A DNA stretch of 64,000 nucleotides. Source: Sthenelais limicola (taxonomy: Eukaryota; Annelida; Polychaeta; Phyllodocida; Sigalionidae). The notes beneath the pieces are model-generated. The model was not told the DNA's origin. It was given only the letters and a program-made list of their open reading frames with translations, and made no database searches. The stretch covers positions 50,836,966 through 50,900,965 of the forward strand of contig OW804094.1 in NCBI GenBank assembly GCA_942159475.1, read 5' to 3'. The translations under genes were made by a program, and so were the position numbers. Below are positions 1 through 8,929 of the stretch, piece after piece; position 1 is the first letter of the stretch; each line of letters begins with the position of its first letter.

Positions 1-787
1 CCGTGACATTGCTGTCAGCCATTACATTCGACAGACCAGAAAAAGTACGTCCCACATAAAAACATAAAAACAAGAAGAAAACACCCACAGACCATAACCA
101 TAGTCAGCCTGTAAGTAAGTAGAATAAATTTGGATATAATACACTCTCAACATGGCATTTCAGATTCAAAAAGAAGACATACAAAGGTTTTTCTTACTTA
201 TTATCCCGTAGGAGAATCACGAAACATCCATGAGCCGCCATCTTGGTTCCGGTGTATAGAACCCACCGACACCAAGATGCCGACCCAAGTATACAATTAC
301 AATACTACAAAGACAGTCAACAACTGTACAAAGGTATAATGAAAACACATTAAAGAAATCAAGGAAATTTATCAGGCAAATCAACATAGTCAATTTCTTT
401 CGGCAAACACAACCACGATTTTGCGACATCAAATTATATCACGAACCGATTTATGTTTACAAAATGGTTGTTCCCACCGTGTTGTCGCCAACATTCATAA
501 AGGTGTACAGTGGAAATATGATACGTAAACTGGTAATTGACCATTCAATTTTAGTATTTCACCATGTACCAAGACTTACATGATAAAATTAGGCACTATA
601 GATAGTGTTGATTCATTTTATCAAAATGTGCGAATCACGACATCCTTTACGACATTACGTACCCAGTTATAAACACGCGGAAATGCTACAAATCACAGGT
701 GAAAAAAGCAAATTACCGACCATGAAAAGCTTATAGAAAGCTCAAAAACTAGAAGGGACATCATAGGACAATACTTTACTCAAAAAG
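1..787. other. No gene recognised
   Basis: AT-rich sequence with only short chance reading frames. I see no tRNA, long repeat or conserved protein. It lies 3' of the NADAR gene on the minus strand, so a downstream reverse transcriptase of the same element would be expected here or further left. None is visible within the window. Confidence 0.5.
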
Positions 788-2659
788 TCAGTTGAAACCT
801 TCGACAGCCGAGTCGTACATGGCTGAAGTTTCACGTAAACTGTAGTCGAGTGGTTGTAGCTGCCGTCTAGACCGATTCGCCTCAGATGACGACAAATCGA
901 TTCCCGATGCATTCATAATGTCTGCGTATACCGACTTATCCCTACCAATTCTTCTGGCACGTAAATTGGTTTTTAACATTCGTCCGGAGGTTATACTTGC
1001 CACCACAGGAGCTCTTACAGGAGTTTTGGACTCACTCTCATCGCCAACAACTTCCATGGGCGTGGTCGAATCTTCATCTAAAGGAGCGAATGTGTTTTTC
1101 ACTACAGTCGGAGGAGTTTTAGAAGTGCTTGCTTTGGAGGCAGGGACAGCATTAACTGGTGCTTTAAAGCCATCTGAGTCAGTGTTGGGTCTGATTTTAG
1201 GACTCGGTGGAGCTTTCTTACACTTTAGGCTATTGAAAGAGTTCATCTTCAAAGCATCACGGACCTCGCCACGGACCTTCATGAGGATTTCACCGAGAAC
1301 ATTCTTCCCCTTCCATGAATCGTTATCAAGGGCATAATCACCCAAATAACAGCCGCAGCCCCAGTAGGTGTTACTGGTAGCCTCAATGAGACGCACTGTA
1401 CCTGTCAAAACAAGCTTCTCAGACAGTTCTCTGTTTTGATAAAATTTGCAGCGAACGATATCAGTCATAATGTCGTTCTGCATGTTTCTCCAGGATGGAA
1501 TTTCGGTGACTCTATCTGCAAATCCTTTAATTTCCCTCGGATCAGGGTTATATAGGATAGACGTTGCTATGACCCTTTTCCCGTGAACAAGCATCTTTTT
1601 GTGTTGATATGCCTTTTCGGAGGAGTTGTACATTTCTCCAAGATAATAGAAATCAGCTGGTGCAAAGTTACTGAGATAAGCTCGTTCACTTTGGAAAGCT
1701 ATGCCATTTTTTACTGGCACTACCTTTACTTTCTCACAACTGAACCTTTCCTCCAAAGTATGTAACTGACGACTGTTGTATATTTTCCCGTCGATGAGAA
1801 CTTGATCCCCCTTGGGCCTGGTATACTTCTCATCTGCTCCAGCACTGATCGCCTGCTTGGCCATTAACCTCATCAGACTCTTTTTCTGACGCATCTCAAC
1901 CGAGTCGTAATCATGAAAAAACATTTTTTTACGGTTAGGCCAGTACTGGAGGGGGAAAGCCATGTCATTTTCGAAGGGAGTGTTCATATGCATTATTTGA
2001 TCTTTCAAGCTTTTGTAGATCAACTTGACAACAATGGGACTTGGGCCTCTCCTGGTGTTATTGGAACGTATTTCCCTAAATGCTACATCTACAACTCCAT
2101 TCCCCGCTTCAGGAGCAAGACGGTGTATAATATCGTTTGCAAAGTGGAAAGTGTTTTCATCCTTCTCCATGTGACAGTTTTCAAGGACTAAATACGAATC
2201 ACGATGCTGGTGTTTCAATATTTCAACCGCGTCTTTCAATTTGTTCGACTGGGAGGCAAGATGGGCAGTAGAACGAGCCTGGATATTTACCTTCTGTTCA
2301 ACCCTCTGTTCAAGTTCTTGTAAGTTATCTTTCGTTACTAATTGATTTTGCAAATCTCTTACTGTCTCCTTAAGGGTTAATTGATCCTTGATTAGCTGGT
2401 TAATCAATTTCACTTGATCATTATGGCCGTCAGTCAGATCGTCGACACGCTCATACATGGCGTCCATATCACCACTTAAGATCTGGCCTTGCTCTGCCAG
2501 CTTACCAGCCATTTGTTCATATTTTAGATCGAACCCACATGTTTTCTTAGAGTCATTTTCCACAATAGGCGATAGTTCATCACTTGTTCGTTTGCCCATA
2601 CCTATACCTGGAGTACTACTGGCATTGACTTGATCGAAACCAGCTTTCGCGGCGGCCAT
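788..2659 (-). CDS. LINE ORF1-like protein with C-terminal NADAR domain
   Basis: A 623-residue open frame with an ATG in good context (GCCATGG). Residues about 45-150 are a charged heptad-like coiled coil. About 153-300 resemble the RRM/transposase-22 part of L1-type ORF1 proteins. About 318-466 are a well-preserved NADAR domain, with the pattern SSEKAYQHKK, KFYQNREL, YWGCG and GKNVLGEILMKVR. The tail (470-623) is Ser/Thr/Pro-rich. NADAR (YbiA-like) enzymes hydrolyse N-glycosidic bonds and can remove ADP-ribose from guanine bases. The coiled coil plus RRM suggests an RNA-binding trimer of a retroelement (inference). It shares order and linker (a G-x-V-x-I-x-G...YN motif before NADAR) with the 7.4 kb ORF. 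No frameshift is seen. The same-strand SGNH gene lies 1 kb upstream. The NADAR call is firm; the ORF1 call is moderate. Confidence 0.85.
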   Translation of the reverse strand: MAAAKAGFDQVNASSTPGIGMGKRTSDELSPIVENDSKKTCGFDLKYEQMAGKLAEQGQILSGDMDAMYERVDDLTDGHNDQVKLINQLIKDQLTLKETVRDLQNQLVTKDNLQELEQRVEQKVNIQARSTAHLASQSNKLKDAVEILKHQHRDSYLVLENCHMEKDENTFHFANDIIHRLAPEAGNGVVDVAFREIRSNNTRRGPSPIVVKLIYKSLKDQIMHMNTPFENDMAFPLQYWPNRKKMFFHDYDSVEMRQKKSLMRLMAKQAISAGADEKYTRPKGDQVLIDGKIYNSRQLHTLEERFSCEKVKVVPVKNGIAFQSERAYLSNFAPADFYYLGEMYNSSEKAYQHKKMLVHGKRVIATSILYNPDPREIKGFADRVTEIPSWRNMQNDIMTDIVRCKFYQNRELSEKLVLTGTVRLIEATSNTYWGCGCYLGDYALDNDSWKGKNVLGEILMKVRGEVRDALKMNSFNSLKCKKAPPSPKIRPNTDSDGFKAPVNAVPASKASTSKTPPTVVKNTFAPLDEDSTTPMEVVGDESESKTPVRAPVVASITSGRMLKTNLRARRIGRDKSVYADIMNASGIDLSSSEANRSRRQLQPLDYSLRETSAMYDSAVEGFN

Positions 2660-2937
2660 GGCTACTGCCTGTATTTTCGCTCACCTCTCGTAATCGAGGA
2701 CACAAAAATGAAGAAATCTGATGAAATCCAAAGTTAAAAAATTCCTGACACCACAGAATTATGAGCTTCTCGGTTATATCGAGGTAACTCCCTAAAAACA
2801 GTATGCACAGAAACCAGTTGAGAGCGTATATTCCAAATCCAAACTAGTTTAGCTGGAGCGGTGAGAGAAGGCGTCCGCCATGTTCAAATTTTCGCGCCGC
2901 CGTTTATCTTATCTTATAGGAAGTTGGAGGAGTGGAT

Positions 2938-3100
2938 CTGGATGAAAAAGGCGGGGAAAGAGGCGAAAAAGGCGGAAAAGAGGAGGAGGAAAGAGGCGAA
3001 AGGGGAGGAAAAGAGGAGGAGGAAAGAGGAGGAAAAGAGGAGGAGGAAAGAGGTGAAACAGGAGAAAAAGAGGCGGAGGACAGAGGTCAGAGGCGAATAA
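2938..3100. repeat. Purine-rich GAGGAAAAG-type microsatellite
   Basis: Imperfect repeats of GAGGAAAAGAGG-like units, all purine on the plus strand. They create Lys/Arg/Glu-rich open frames in two phases that I do not regard as genes. The tract lies upstream of the NADAR gene on the minus strand, in an otherwise gene-free spacer (2660-3694). Confidence 0.8.
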
Positions 3101-3215
3101 AAGAAAGAAAAGTAAGTTTAATAAGTCTCTATATTAATAAATCAAAGCTTGAGGTGAATGAATAAAAGAAAAGAAAGTTTGATAAGTCTATATTAATAAA
3201 TCAAAGCTTGATGTG
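3095..3215. repeat. Two tandem copies of a roughly 60-bp AT-rich unit
   Basis: The unit, ending in TATTAATAAATCAAAGCTTG, occurs at about 3095-3160 and again at 3161-3215 with small indels. It appears to be a local tandem duplication and has no coding content. Confidence 0.7.
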
Positions 3216-3394
3216 ATTCTTTCATCAGTTGTTATGAGCAATTAAGAGGTATTTTAAATGTTAGTATTTGTTCAAAATATTATTAAACTATTATGTCAAG
3301 CAAAATTTTATAGTTGAGTAAATGGTTACTTTTTTTTTCAGCTGAAGAACGTTTTACATCGGCCTCTAATAGTGCGCCCCTTGACGAGGATTCA

Positions 3395-3491
3395 GCCTCA
3401 ACCTCTTAACATGACTGTACATGGATTGTAAATAAGCCACTTAACACGCCTCAACCTCTTAGCATGACTGTACATAATTGTAAATAAGCCA
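3395..3491. repeat. Two near-identical 45-bp direct repeats
   Basis: The unit beginning GCCTCAACCTCTTA and ending AATAAGCCA occurs at 3395-3439 and 3448-3491 with a few differences. It lies in the spacer between the SGNH and NADAR genes. Confidence 0.75.
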
Positions 3492-3694
3492 GCCGCCATT
3501 GTAAATACATCTGTGAATAAATTTACGAGTAATTAACAGTTTATCTGTGTCTATGTCGTGTTTCCATTAGTGACCTATTAGTGAATCGTTTCAGATCAGA
3601 AAAAAAAGAAAAACACAAGTGTTTGACATATGAACAGTTTATTTACTGAAAATATTATGTGCAATTATACAATGCGATTAATTAGTGGTAACAA

Positions 3695-4351
3695 TTATTT
3701 CTCAAGTTCTGCAACAATGTCCATGTAATATTTACTGGTCACTTTGACGCTGTGTTTCAGCTTCTTGACCCAGTATTGCGCAGTCTCAGGGGTCAGGTGG
3801 CATCCGTCGTACAGTCGTTTGTACAAGTGTGATACTACACCACGGCTATCTCGGTGTACTATAGTAGCAGTCCAGGGTGTTATTCCGCCGTTCTTGACGT
3901 TCATCTGAGTGATGGCGTTGTTCCGCGGATGAATCGCACGGTTGAGGTACTCCTGTTCGGTGTGGTATTGCTGTTTGCTTGCTCTGTTATAAATCTGAAG
4001 GTCGATACCCGTTATCGGCCCGAACGTGATGAGAGAACGGGGGGAGAGGCGCTTGGTTCGTCTGATGACTCTCTCCATGCTCGCCACCAAAGCGTGCTTC
4101 AAGATGTCGACCTTCTTGTAGCGCAGATAGGTTTTCCTGGTAGTGGACGTTCTGGCGGTCACGTTGCATATTCCCGTTAGGAAGTAAATCAATTCGGGTT
4201 GGTGCGTCTTGATCATCTCGGCGACACGTTGTAGTGCCTTTTCGTGTGTCACCCCACTAAACACTTCTAGATGGCAGCGAGGGATGTCGTGGATGAACGG
4301 CTTCAGTTGCCGTCCTCGGGAATCGGCAATGAGTAATACTCTGATAGTCAT
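3695..4351 (-). CDS. SGNH/GDSL-type hydrolase-like protein (locus 1)
   Basis: A 218-residue protein with the SGNH blocks in order. Block I is IADSRGR (nucleophile Ser11), the Gly-x-Asn block is TGICN (Asn63), and the C-terminal catalytic block is YDGCH (Asp182, His185). Family members are esterases, lipases or acetylhydrolases; the substrate cannot be told here. SGNH/esterase domains are known in ORF1 of some CR1-type LINEs, but this is a free-standing ORF. A TATA box lies about 95 bp upstream. The matching partner in the 8.9 kb element follows a NADAR ORF, whereas here the order on the minus strand is SGNH, then NADAR. This may be a rearranged copy or an independent transcription unit. All catalytic positions are present, so it could be active. 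Confidence 0.75.
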   Translation of the reverse strand: MTIRVLLIADSRGRQLKPFIHDIPRCHLEVFSGVTHEKALQRVAEMIKTHQPELIYFLTGICNVTARTSTTRKTYLRYKKVDILKHALVASMERVIRRTKRLSPRSLITFGPITGIDLQIYNRASKQQYHTEQEYLNRAIHPRNNAITQMNVKNGGITPWTATIVHRDSRGVVSHLYKRLYDGCHLTPETAQYWVKKLKHSVKVTSKYYMDIVAELEK

Positions 4352-4444
4352 CGTGGAGTGCAGTGCGTCGAGATAATTGTCGTGTAGATAGATGTGTACT
4401 TGTAGATGTGTCGATGTAATGTGATTATGAAAAGAGTGGCAGAC

Positions 4445-4458
4445 ATTTATATACCCCC
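4445..4458 (-). promoter_or_regulatory. TATA box upstream of the SGNH gene
   Basis: On the minus strand the sequence reads GGGGTATATAAATG, a good TATA box, about 95 bp before the SGNH start codon. It suggests the SGNH gene has its own polymerase II promoter. Confidence 0.55.
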
Positions 4459-4540
4459 CCAGACGGCTAGGCTATGACACCTGAGAAATCAAACGCATAG
4501 AGACATCGCGCATCAGTGTTGACAAACACTCTGACATATA

Positions 4541-4568
4541 CACCTGTCGACTGTTGAGTCGACAGGTG
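4541..4568. repeat. Perfect 12-bp hairpin
   Basis: CACCTGTCGACT, a GTTG loop, then AGTCGACAGGTG. It is a perfect inverted repeat directly upstream of the SGNH promoter. It is not followed by a T-tract, so a terminator role is not suggested. Confidence 0.8.
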
Positions 4569-4664
4569 ACATATACGCGCTTTTAGTTGGGGGAGTGTCA
4601 CTGACAGTGAGGCGAGTCATTATTGACACTGGCACACCTGAGAAATCAAACGCATAGAGACATC

Positions 4665-4702
4665 GCTTGCGCATCAGTGTTTGTCAACACTGATGCGCAA
4701 GC
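4665..4702. repeat. Perfect 17-bp hairpin
   Basis: GCTTGCGCATCAGTGTT pairs without mismatch with AACACTGATGCGCAAGC across a four-base TGTC loop. A perfect stem of this length is unlikely by chance and suggests a recent inverted duplication or a selected structure. Confidence 0.85.
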
Positions 4703-4724
4703 CAGGTGGAACGTTATACTGAGC

Positions 4725-4768
4725 AGCGCAATAGCTCAGTTGTGGTAGCGCAGTCGGCTGGCATACAC
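4725..4768 (+). other. tRNA-like A-box segment (possible SINE head)
   Basis: AATAGCTCAGTTGTGGTAGCGC resembles a tRNA D-arm with a pol III A box. I do not see a matching B box at the right distance, so this is at best a truncated tRNA-derived SINE or tRNA relic. Confidence 0.35.
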
Positions 4769-5506
4769 GTCAACCTATCTCCAGTGTTGACAAACACTCT
4801 GACACTGTTGAGTCGACAGGTGACATATACGCGCTTTTAGTTGGGGGATTGTCACTGACAGTGAGGCAAGTCATTATTGACACTGGCAGTGAGGCGATAA
4901 TAAGGGAATAAACGAGGCGGGTCGGACTAAAAAAATATATTGACACTGGCAGTGAGGCGATAATAAGGGAATAAACGAGGCGGGTCGGACTAAAGAATAT
5001 ATGAAGACGCGTTGAATATGAACACTGAGACTGAGTCGAATCACTCAGTAAGATAACACACAGAACCACAACAAAATCGTCTAATGCTATGCTGGCAGAT
5101 AAATACCGCATATACGCGCTTTTAGTTGCATGGGGGATTGACACTGACAGTGAGGCGAGTCATGTGACATTGACACTGCCTGCTCACGAGGCGATCACGA
5201 TCGAAATAACCGAATGGTAGGGCATTTGGGGATCAACAAAATGTAATAAGCTTGCATTGATGATTAATATAATGTATAGACATAGTAATACGTGTATATG
5301 ACACTGGGTTAACAGGAGTAGGTCAGTTTAGGTCAGTTACGAACATAGCTACAGGACTATGAACGGTGACAGCGGTACACTAGCGGTACACTAGCGCCAA
5401 AAGTGTACCGGTACACAGTCATATGTGTCTAAGCACACAAGTTATATTTAGTAGTGCAAGTTACATTTAAATAATCACAAATATGTTAACTTACTCATTA
5501 TGGTAG

Positions 5507-5905
5507 TCTCAGTAGTCTCTTCTCGGTGGATGTGAAGATGTTGTAGCAAAGAGAAAACTGTAGCAACGAGAGATGTGTATTCGCTGTGCGAAGTATGGCC
5601 GTTGAGTGCAGTTGCGCATGCGTGCGAGTCAGGTCTGCATTAAATAGGTCGGCTTGACACACTTAAGCTGAATATTTAGTCGGGAATATGATGATATTTT
5701 GAATATGATGGTAGTCTCGTTAGTCTCTTCTCAGATGAAGATTTGGTAGCAAAAACTACATGTAGCAACGAGAGATTGAGCGTAAGGTCCAATTAATGGT
5801 AGTATTATGGTGGTCTCATTAGTCTCTTCTTAGATGAAGATTTGGTAGCAAAGAGAAAACTACATGTAGAAACGAGAGATTGTGCGAAAGGTCCAATTAA
5901 ATAAA
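5507..5905. repeat. Three dispersed copies of a roughly 70-100-bp unit
   Basis: Copies start near 5507, 5707 and 5812. Each contains AGTCTCTTCT, then TTGGTAGCAAA or a variant, then ACGAGAGAT; two continue into AAGGTCCAATTAA. The ends TCTCGT/ACGAGA are complementary, so each copy can fold. I see no gene from 5180 to 7084. Confidence 0.6.
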
Positions 5906-6686
5906 ATATGTCGGCTCGATCGAATGAGGGCAGTTACGAATATATAACTAATACTAGTTAAAATATACGAAGGCGCTCTTATTTGACACTGACATTGACA
6001 CTGACATTGACACTGGCAGCGAGGCGATATGCATTAGGGCCGGGCATTGGGGAGACAACATGGCCGATCAAAATGTTGTCTGAATTGTACGGCATTTGGA
6101 AAACTATATGGACGATCATAATCATTGAATGGTATGTTGTAGGGTAGTTGGACTTCAAAGAAGGTAGTTTTATTAACATAGGTATATAGGTGTATAATAG
6201 TCGGAAATCATTCATATATTATCATATACTATCATATATACTATACTGTAGGCCTATAGCAAACATTTTATTCGTGTTTTGCATTAAATAAAAGCAGATT
6301 CAAATAACATAACACGTTAGGGTAGTTGCTAATGAATTATGGATTTGGGGAGTACAGTATATCATCCTTGGTAATGTTTAAATAATGTATAGTTGTAGTT
6401 ATGCATGTTTACATTGATTTACTCTAAAGTATAGAGTCCGGGTGTAGGGGGTGTACCAGGAGTAGACACCTGGGAGCATGCGTCAGAAAGCGGCCTTTCA
6501 TGTATACGTGTGATGTTGTACTGGAACGCCACACGAGTCAAGCCGGGTGTAGCAAGTTTCAGCCGTGTGGCGCATACCCCGTCAGTTCAGCGCGTTTCGC
6601 GTAAAACCTGACATGTCTCTACAGCTGGGCTTTAAAGCTGCATTCCCACCTACACTCTAAAAACTGCATTAGGGTGGCGTCTTCAG

Positions 6687-6751
6687 TTGATACACAGAAT
6701 AGGACGCTAGTGTCTTCCTATCGTATCAACAGAGGACGCAATAGCGTCCTC
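6687..6751. repeat. Two adjacent perfect hairpins
   Basis: The first is nested: TTGATAC (6687-6693) pairs with GTATCAA (6723-6729), and inside it ATAGGA (6699-6704) pairs with TCCTAT (6716-6721). Two bases further on, GAGGACGC (6732-6739) pairs with GCGTCCTC (6744-6751) across AATA. They lie about 400-700 bp before the first ORF of the LINE and may be part of its 5' UTR. Confidence 0.75.
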
Positions 6752-7084
6752 ATGAGACGTTAGACGCATTTTGAGATGTTCTGCACATTAATCTAAGCAG
6801 CAAAACTTTTTGAAGACAGCTAAACATCACACCAGTAGACACTAAACATCACACGTGTAGATGCTAAACGTCACGCTAAATGAAACATGTCCCTGATTAA
6901 TTCTAATAAAAGAGGAGGTCTATGCAATTATATCTAATTTCCTTTGATTAGACTTACCTTATAACAGTCCTGTTGTATTGTGAACCCACATTGCTTTAAA
7001 ATCATGCCACACACCCACTGCTATGGTTGAGCGAAATGAGGTGTTAAAACAAAACTATGGCACAATGAGCTCTAACAAAGAGTC

Positions 7085-7402
7085 ATGTTATGTATGTGTG
7101 ACATATGCTGCTCTACTGGTTCACAGAAGCTCCAAATTTCACACCAAGCATCGATACACAGTGTACCGATAAACAAAGACAATTCGCGGAATATGCACAG
7201 GCCTATGTGTCCACCCAAAGACAATTCGCAATCGATGAATGGAAATAATTTCCAAGGACCACCTATGCAGACATTTATACGACCAAATACAAATTTCCAA
7301 AACGTGAATTCTGTGCCTCAAAACCAATCCTACTCAACAGTTACAATGGATCCCACAGCCCAACAGCAAATGGCCCCCCCCCCCCACCGGCATCGCAGAT
7401 GA
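7085..7402 (+). CDS. Gln/Asn/Pro-rich leader, probable N-terminus of ORF1
   Basis: A 105-residue frame rich in Gln, Asn, Pro and Met, with a Cys cluster (CDICC) near its start. It ends just after a run of twelve C residues (7374-7385). The next frame, starting at 7399, has the same Gln/Pro-rich composition, and a change in length of the C run would join the two. I infer that ORF1 really starts upstream and is split here by homopolymer slippage or a base-calling error. No domain is recognised. Confidence 0.45.
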   Translation: MLCMCDICCSTGSQKLQISHQASIHSVPINKDNSRNMHRPMCPPKDNSQSMNGNNFQGPPMQTFIRPNTNFQNVNSVPQNQSYSTVTMDPTAQQQMAPPPHRHRR

Positions 7403-8832
7403 CAGTTCAGACGTATCATCAACAACCAAATTCACAAGCTCTACAACAGCAATCGCCTGCACAAGTTCAGATAAGTCAAATGTATTATGACCAGTTTATG
7501 CAGTCGGAGTTCATGATTAAATTTGTACAAAGAGAACAAAAACTAGATGAGGTATTGAATGGGTTTACTCAAATGCAAGGCTCAATGACTCAAATGCACG
7601 CTCTAGCTACGTCAAATCAAACGCAAATAACTAATCTGACTACCAATGTAAATACAATTACTGGGGCCCAAAAATCACTTGATAACACGATAAGACTAAA
7701 TCTCAACAAATTGCATGAGAAAATTGAAAGCCTTTCCAGTCAGATCACCGATAACAAATCAACGATCGAAAACATAAAATACAATTCTCACTTCCCCGTA
7801 ATGAACAATAACAGAACAATGTTTGCCCAATCAGCCCAAGGAAATGCTCCCATATCGGGCTCTAGTGTACAAAACATAGATTCTTCGTATCCTCCCTCAA
7901 ATGAAAAACCAAGAGACATGAGGATAATTATTAGAGGGCTTGAGGAAAAACCGAATGAAGTTTTAAATGATGTATTGAAAGAGCTTTTTGACAATTTGGA
8001 AATTAACATGGATTTCTCCTACCCCGAAAGGTTAGGTAAATATAGGGCCAATGCAAATTACCCTAGACCAGTAAAAGCCACGTTGCCATCAACTAAGCTC
8101 AAAATTGAAACCTTCAGGGCAATCAACAAAAATAAACACAAGCCGCAATTGAACAACATAAGAATATCTTCCGATTCGACCGAAGAGGAGCAATTGTACC
8201 TGAGCGAGGCTAGGACAATTGCTAATGCCGCTCGAACAGTCCATAAACTGAACGCGCGGCCCAGGGGCTTTGACGTAATCATTGAGGGCGACGTGTATAA
8301 CAGGGATAGTTTTGACAGACTCCCAAGTGGTATCACGAAATCGAACGCAGCCACGATAGAAACAATTGACGGAGTAGCCTTTCAAGGGCATATGAGCCCT
8401 TTATCGAACATGCACAAATGCCAAGTCGAGTTTGACGGTTATATAGGAAGCTCAGTGGAACAGCTGTTCCAAGTCAGAAAAGGCATATTCATTGGAGCAG
8501 ACAAATCTCTGCTGGAAAGGATCAAATCAGTTAAAAATCCTTACTCCGCAAAAAGATTGGCAAACCAATTCCCTGAATCAGAGGATTGGAATAGGATTTC
8601 GGACGAGACTCTCCTATATTGTATGAGAAGAAAATTTACACAATCGAGGGAACTAAGAGACTATCTACTGCAATTCAATAAGGACGCTTTCTTTTATGAG
8701 GAGACCCTCGATCAATATTACGGGTGCGGGTTCCATCTGACGGATGCCCCAACGATTTCTAGGGACAAGGTGAAAACCCAAAATGTTTGTGGAGAACTGA
8801 TTTCTAGGCTGAGAGCTGAACTAGACAACTAA
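7399..8832 (+). CDS. LINE ORF1p with coiled coil, RRM-like and NADAR domains
   Basis: A 477-residue frame. Residues 1-30 are Gln-rich and about 40-130 form a coiled coil. About 172-280 are a transposase-22/L1 ORF1-like RRM region (MRIIIRGLEEKPNE, then RLGKYRA, RPVKATL and ISSDSTEEE). About 322-475 are a more diverged NADAR domain (SSVEQLFQ, RRKFTQSREL, YYGCGFHL, NVCGELISRL). LINE ORF1 proteins bind RNA and act as nucleic acid chaperones; NADAR enzymes reverse guanine ADP-ribosylation. The fusion is unusual. The residues corresponding to WG.G and GKN in the first locus read YGCG and TQN, so activity is uncertain. A 17-bp triplicated spacer separates it from the SGNH ORF. The LINE assignment rests on the RRM and the downstream RT. 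Confidence 0.8.
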   Translation: MTVQTYHQQPNSQALQQQSPAQVQISQMYYDQFMQSEFMIKFVQREQKLDEVLNGFTQMQGSMTQMHALATSNQTQITNLTTNVNTITGAQKSLDNTIRLNLNKLHEKIESLSSQITDNKSTIENIKYNSHFPVMNNNRTMFAQSAQGNAPISGSSVQNIDSSYPPSNEKPRDMRIIIRGLEEKPNEVLNDVLKELFDNLEINMDFSYPERLGKYRANANYPRPVKATLPSTKLKIETFRAINKNKHKPQLNNIRISSDSTEEEQLYLSEARTIANAARTVHKLNARPRGFDVIIEGDVYNRDSFDRLPSGITKSNAATIETIDGVAFQGHMSPLSNMHKCQVEFDGYIGSSVEQLFQVRKGIFIGADKSLLERIKSVKNPYSAKRLANQFPESEDWNRISDETLLYCMRRKFTQSRELRDYLLQFNKDAFFYEETLDQYYGCGFHLTDAPTISRDKVKTQNVCGELISRLRAELDN

Positions 8833-8875
8833 AACCGCAAGTTATACACTATTTTTTCTCATTCACTATTGACTG

Positions 8876-8926
8876 ATATATCTCTCTGAACAATATATCT
8901 CTCTGAACGATATATCTCTCTGAACA
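8876..8926 (+). repeat. Three 17-bp tandem repeats between ORF1 and ORF2
   Basis: The unit ATATATCTCTCTGAACA (second copy ending ACG) is repeated exactly three times and ends four bases before the SGNH start codon. The position, in a roughly 100-bp inter-ORF gap, makes a role in reinitiation possible. That is inference. Confidence 0.8.
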
Positions 8927-8929
8927 AGT

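Larger units (their letters stand above)
4470..5180. repeat. Composite direct-repeat block upstream of the SGNH gene
   Basis: Several short units recur. CACCTGAGAAATCAAACGCA...CATCGC occurs near 4480 and 4634. TGACATATACGCGCTTTTAG, followed by a CACTGACAGTGAGGCGAGTC-type stretch, occurs near 4568 and 4812, with a partial copy near 5110. A 63-bp unit beginning ATTGACACTGGCAGTGAGG is exactly tandem at 4876-4938 and 4939-5001. The block also holds two perfect hairpins. Reading frames through it are by-products of the repeats. Confidence 0.75.

Noticed and set aside
2861..3165. Lys/Arg/Glu-rich frames
   Set aside because: They are produced by a purine microsatellite and exist in two overlapping phases.
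4770..5144. 124-codon minus-strand frame
   Set aside because: It runs through tandem duplications, and the product contains the same segment twice with no domain.
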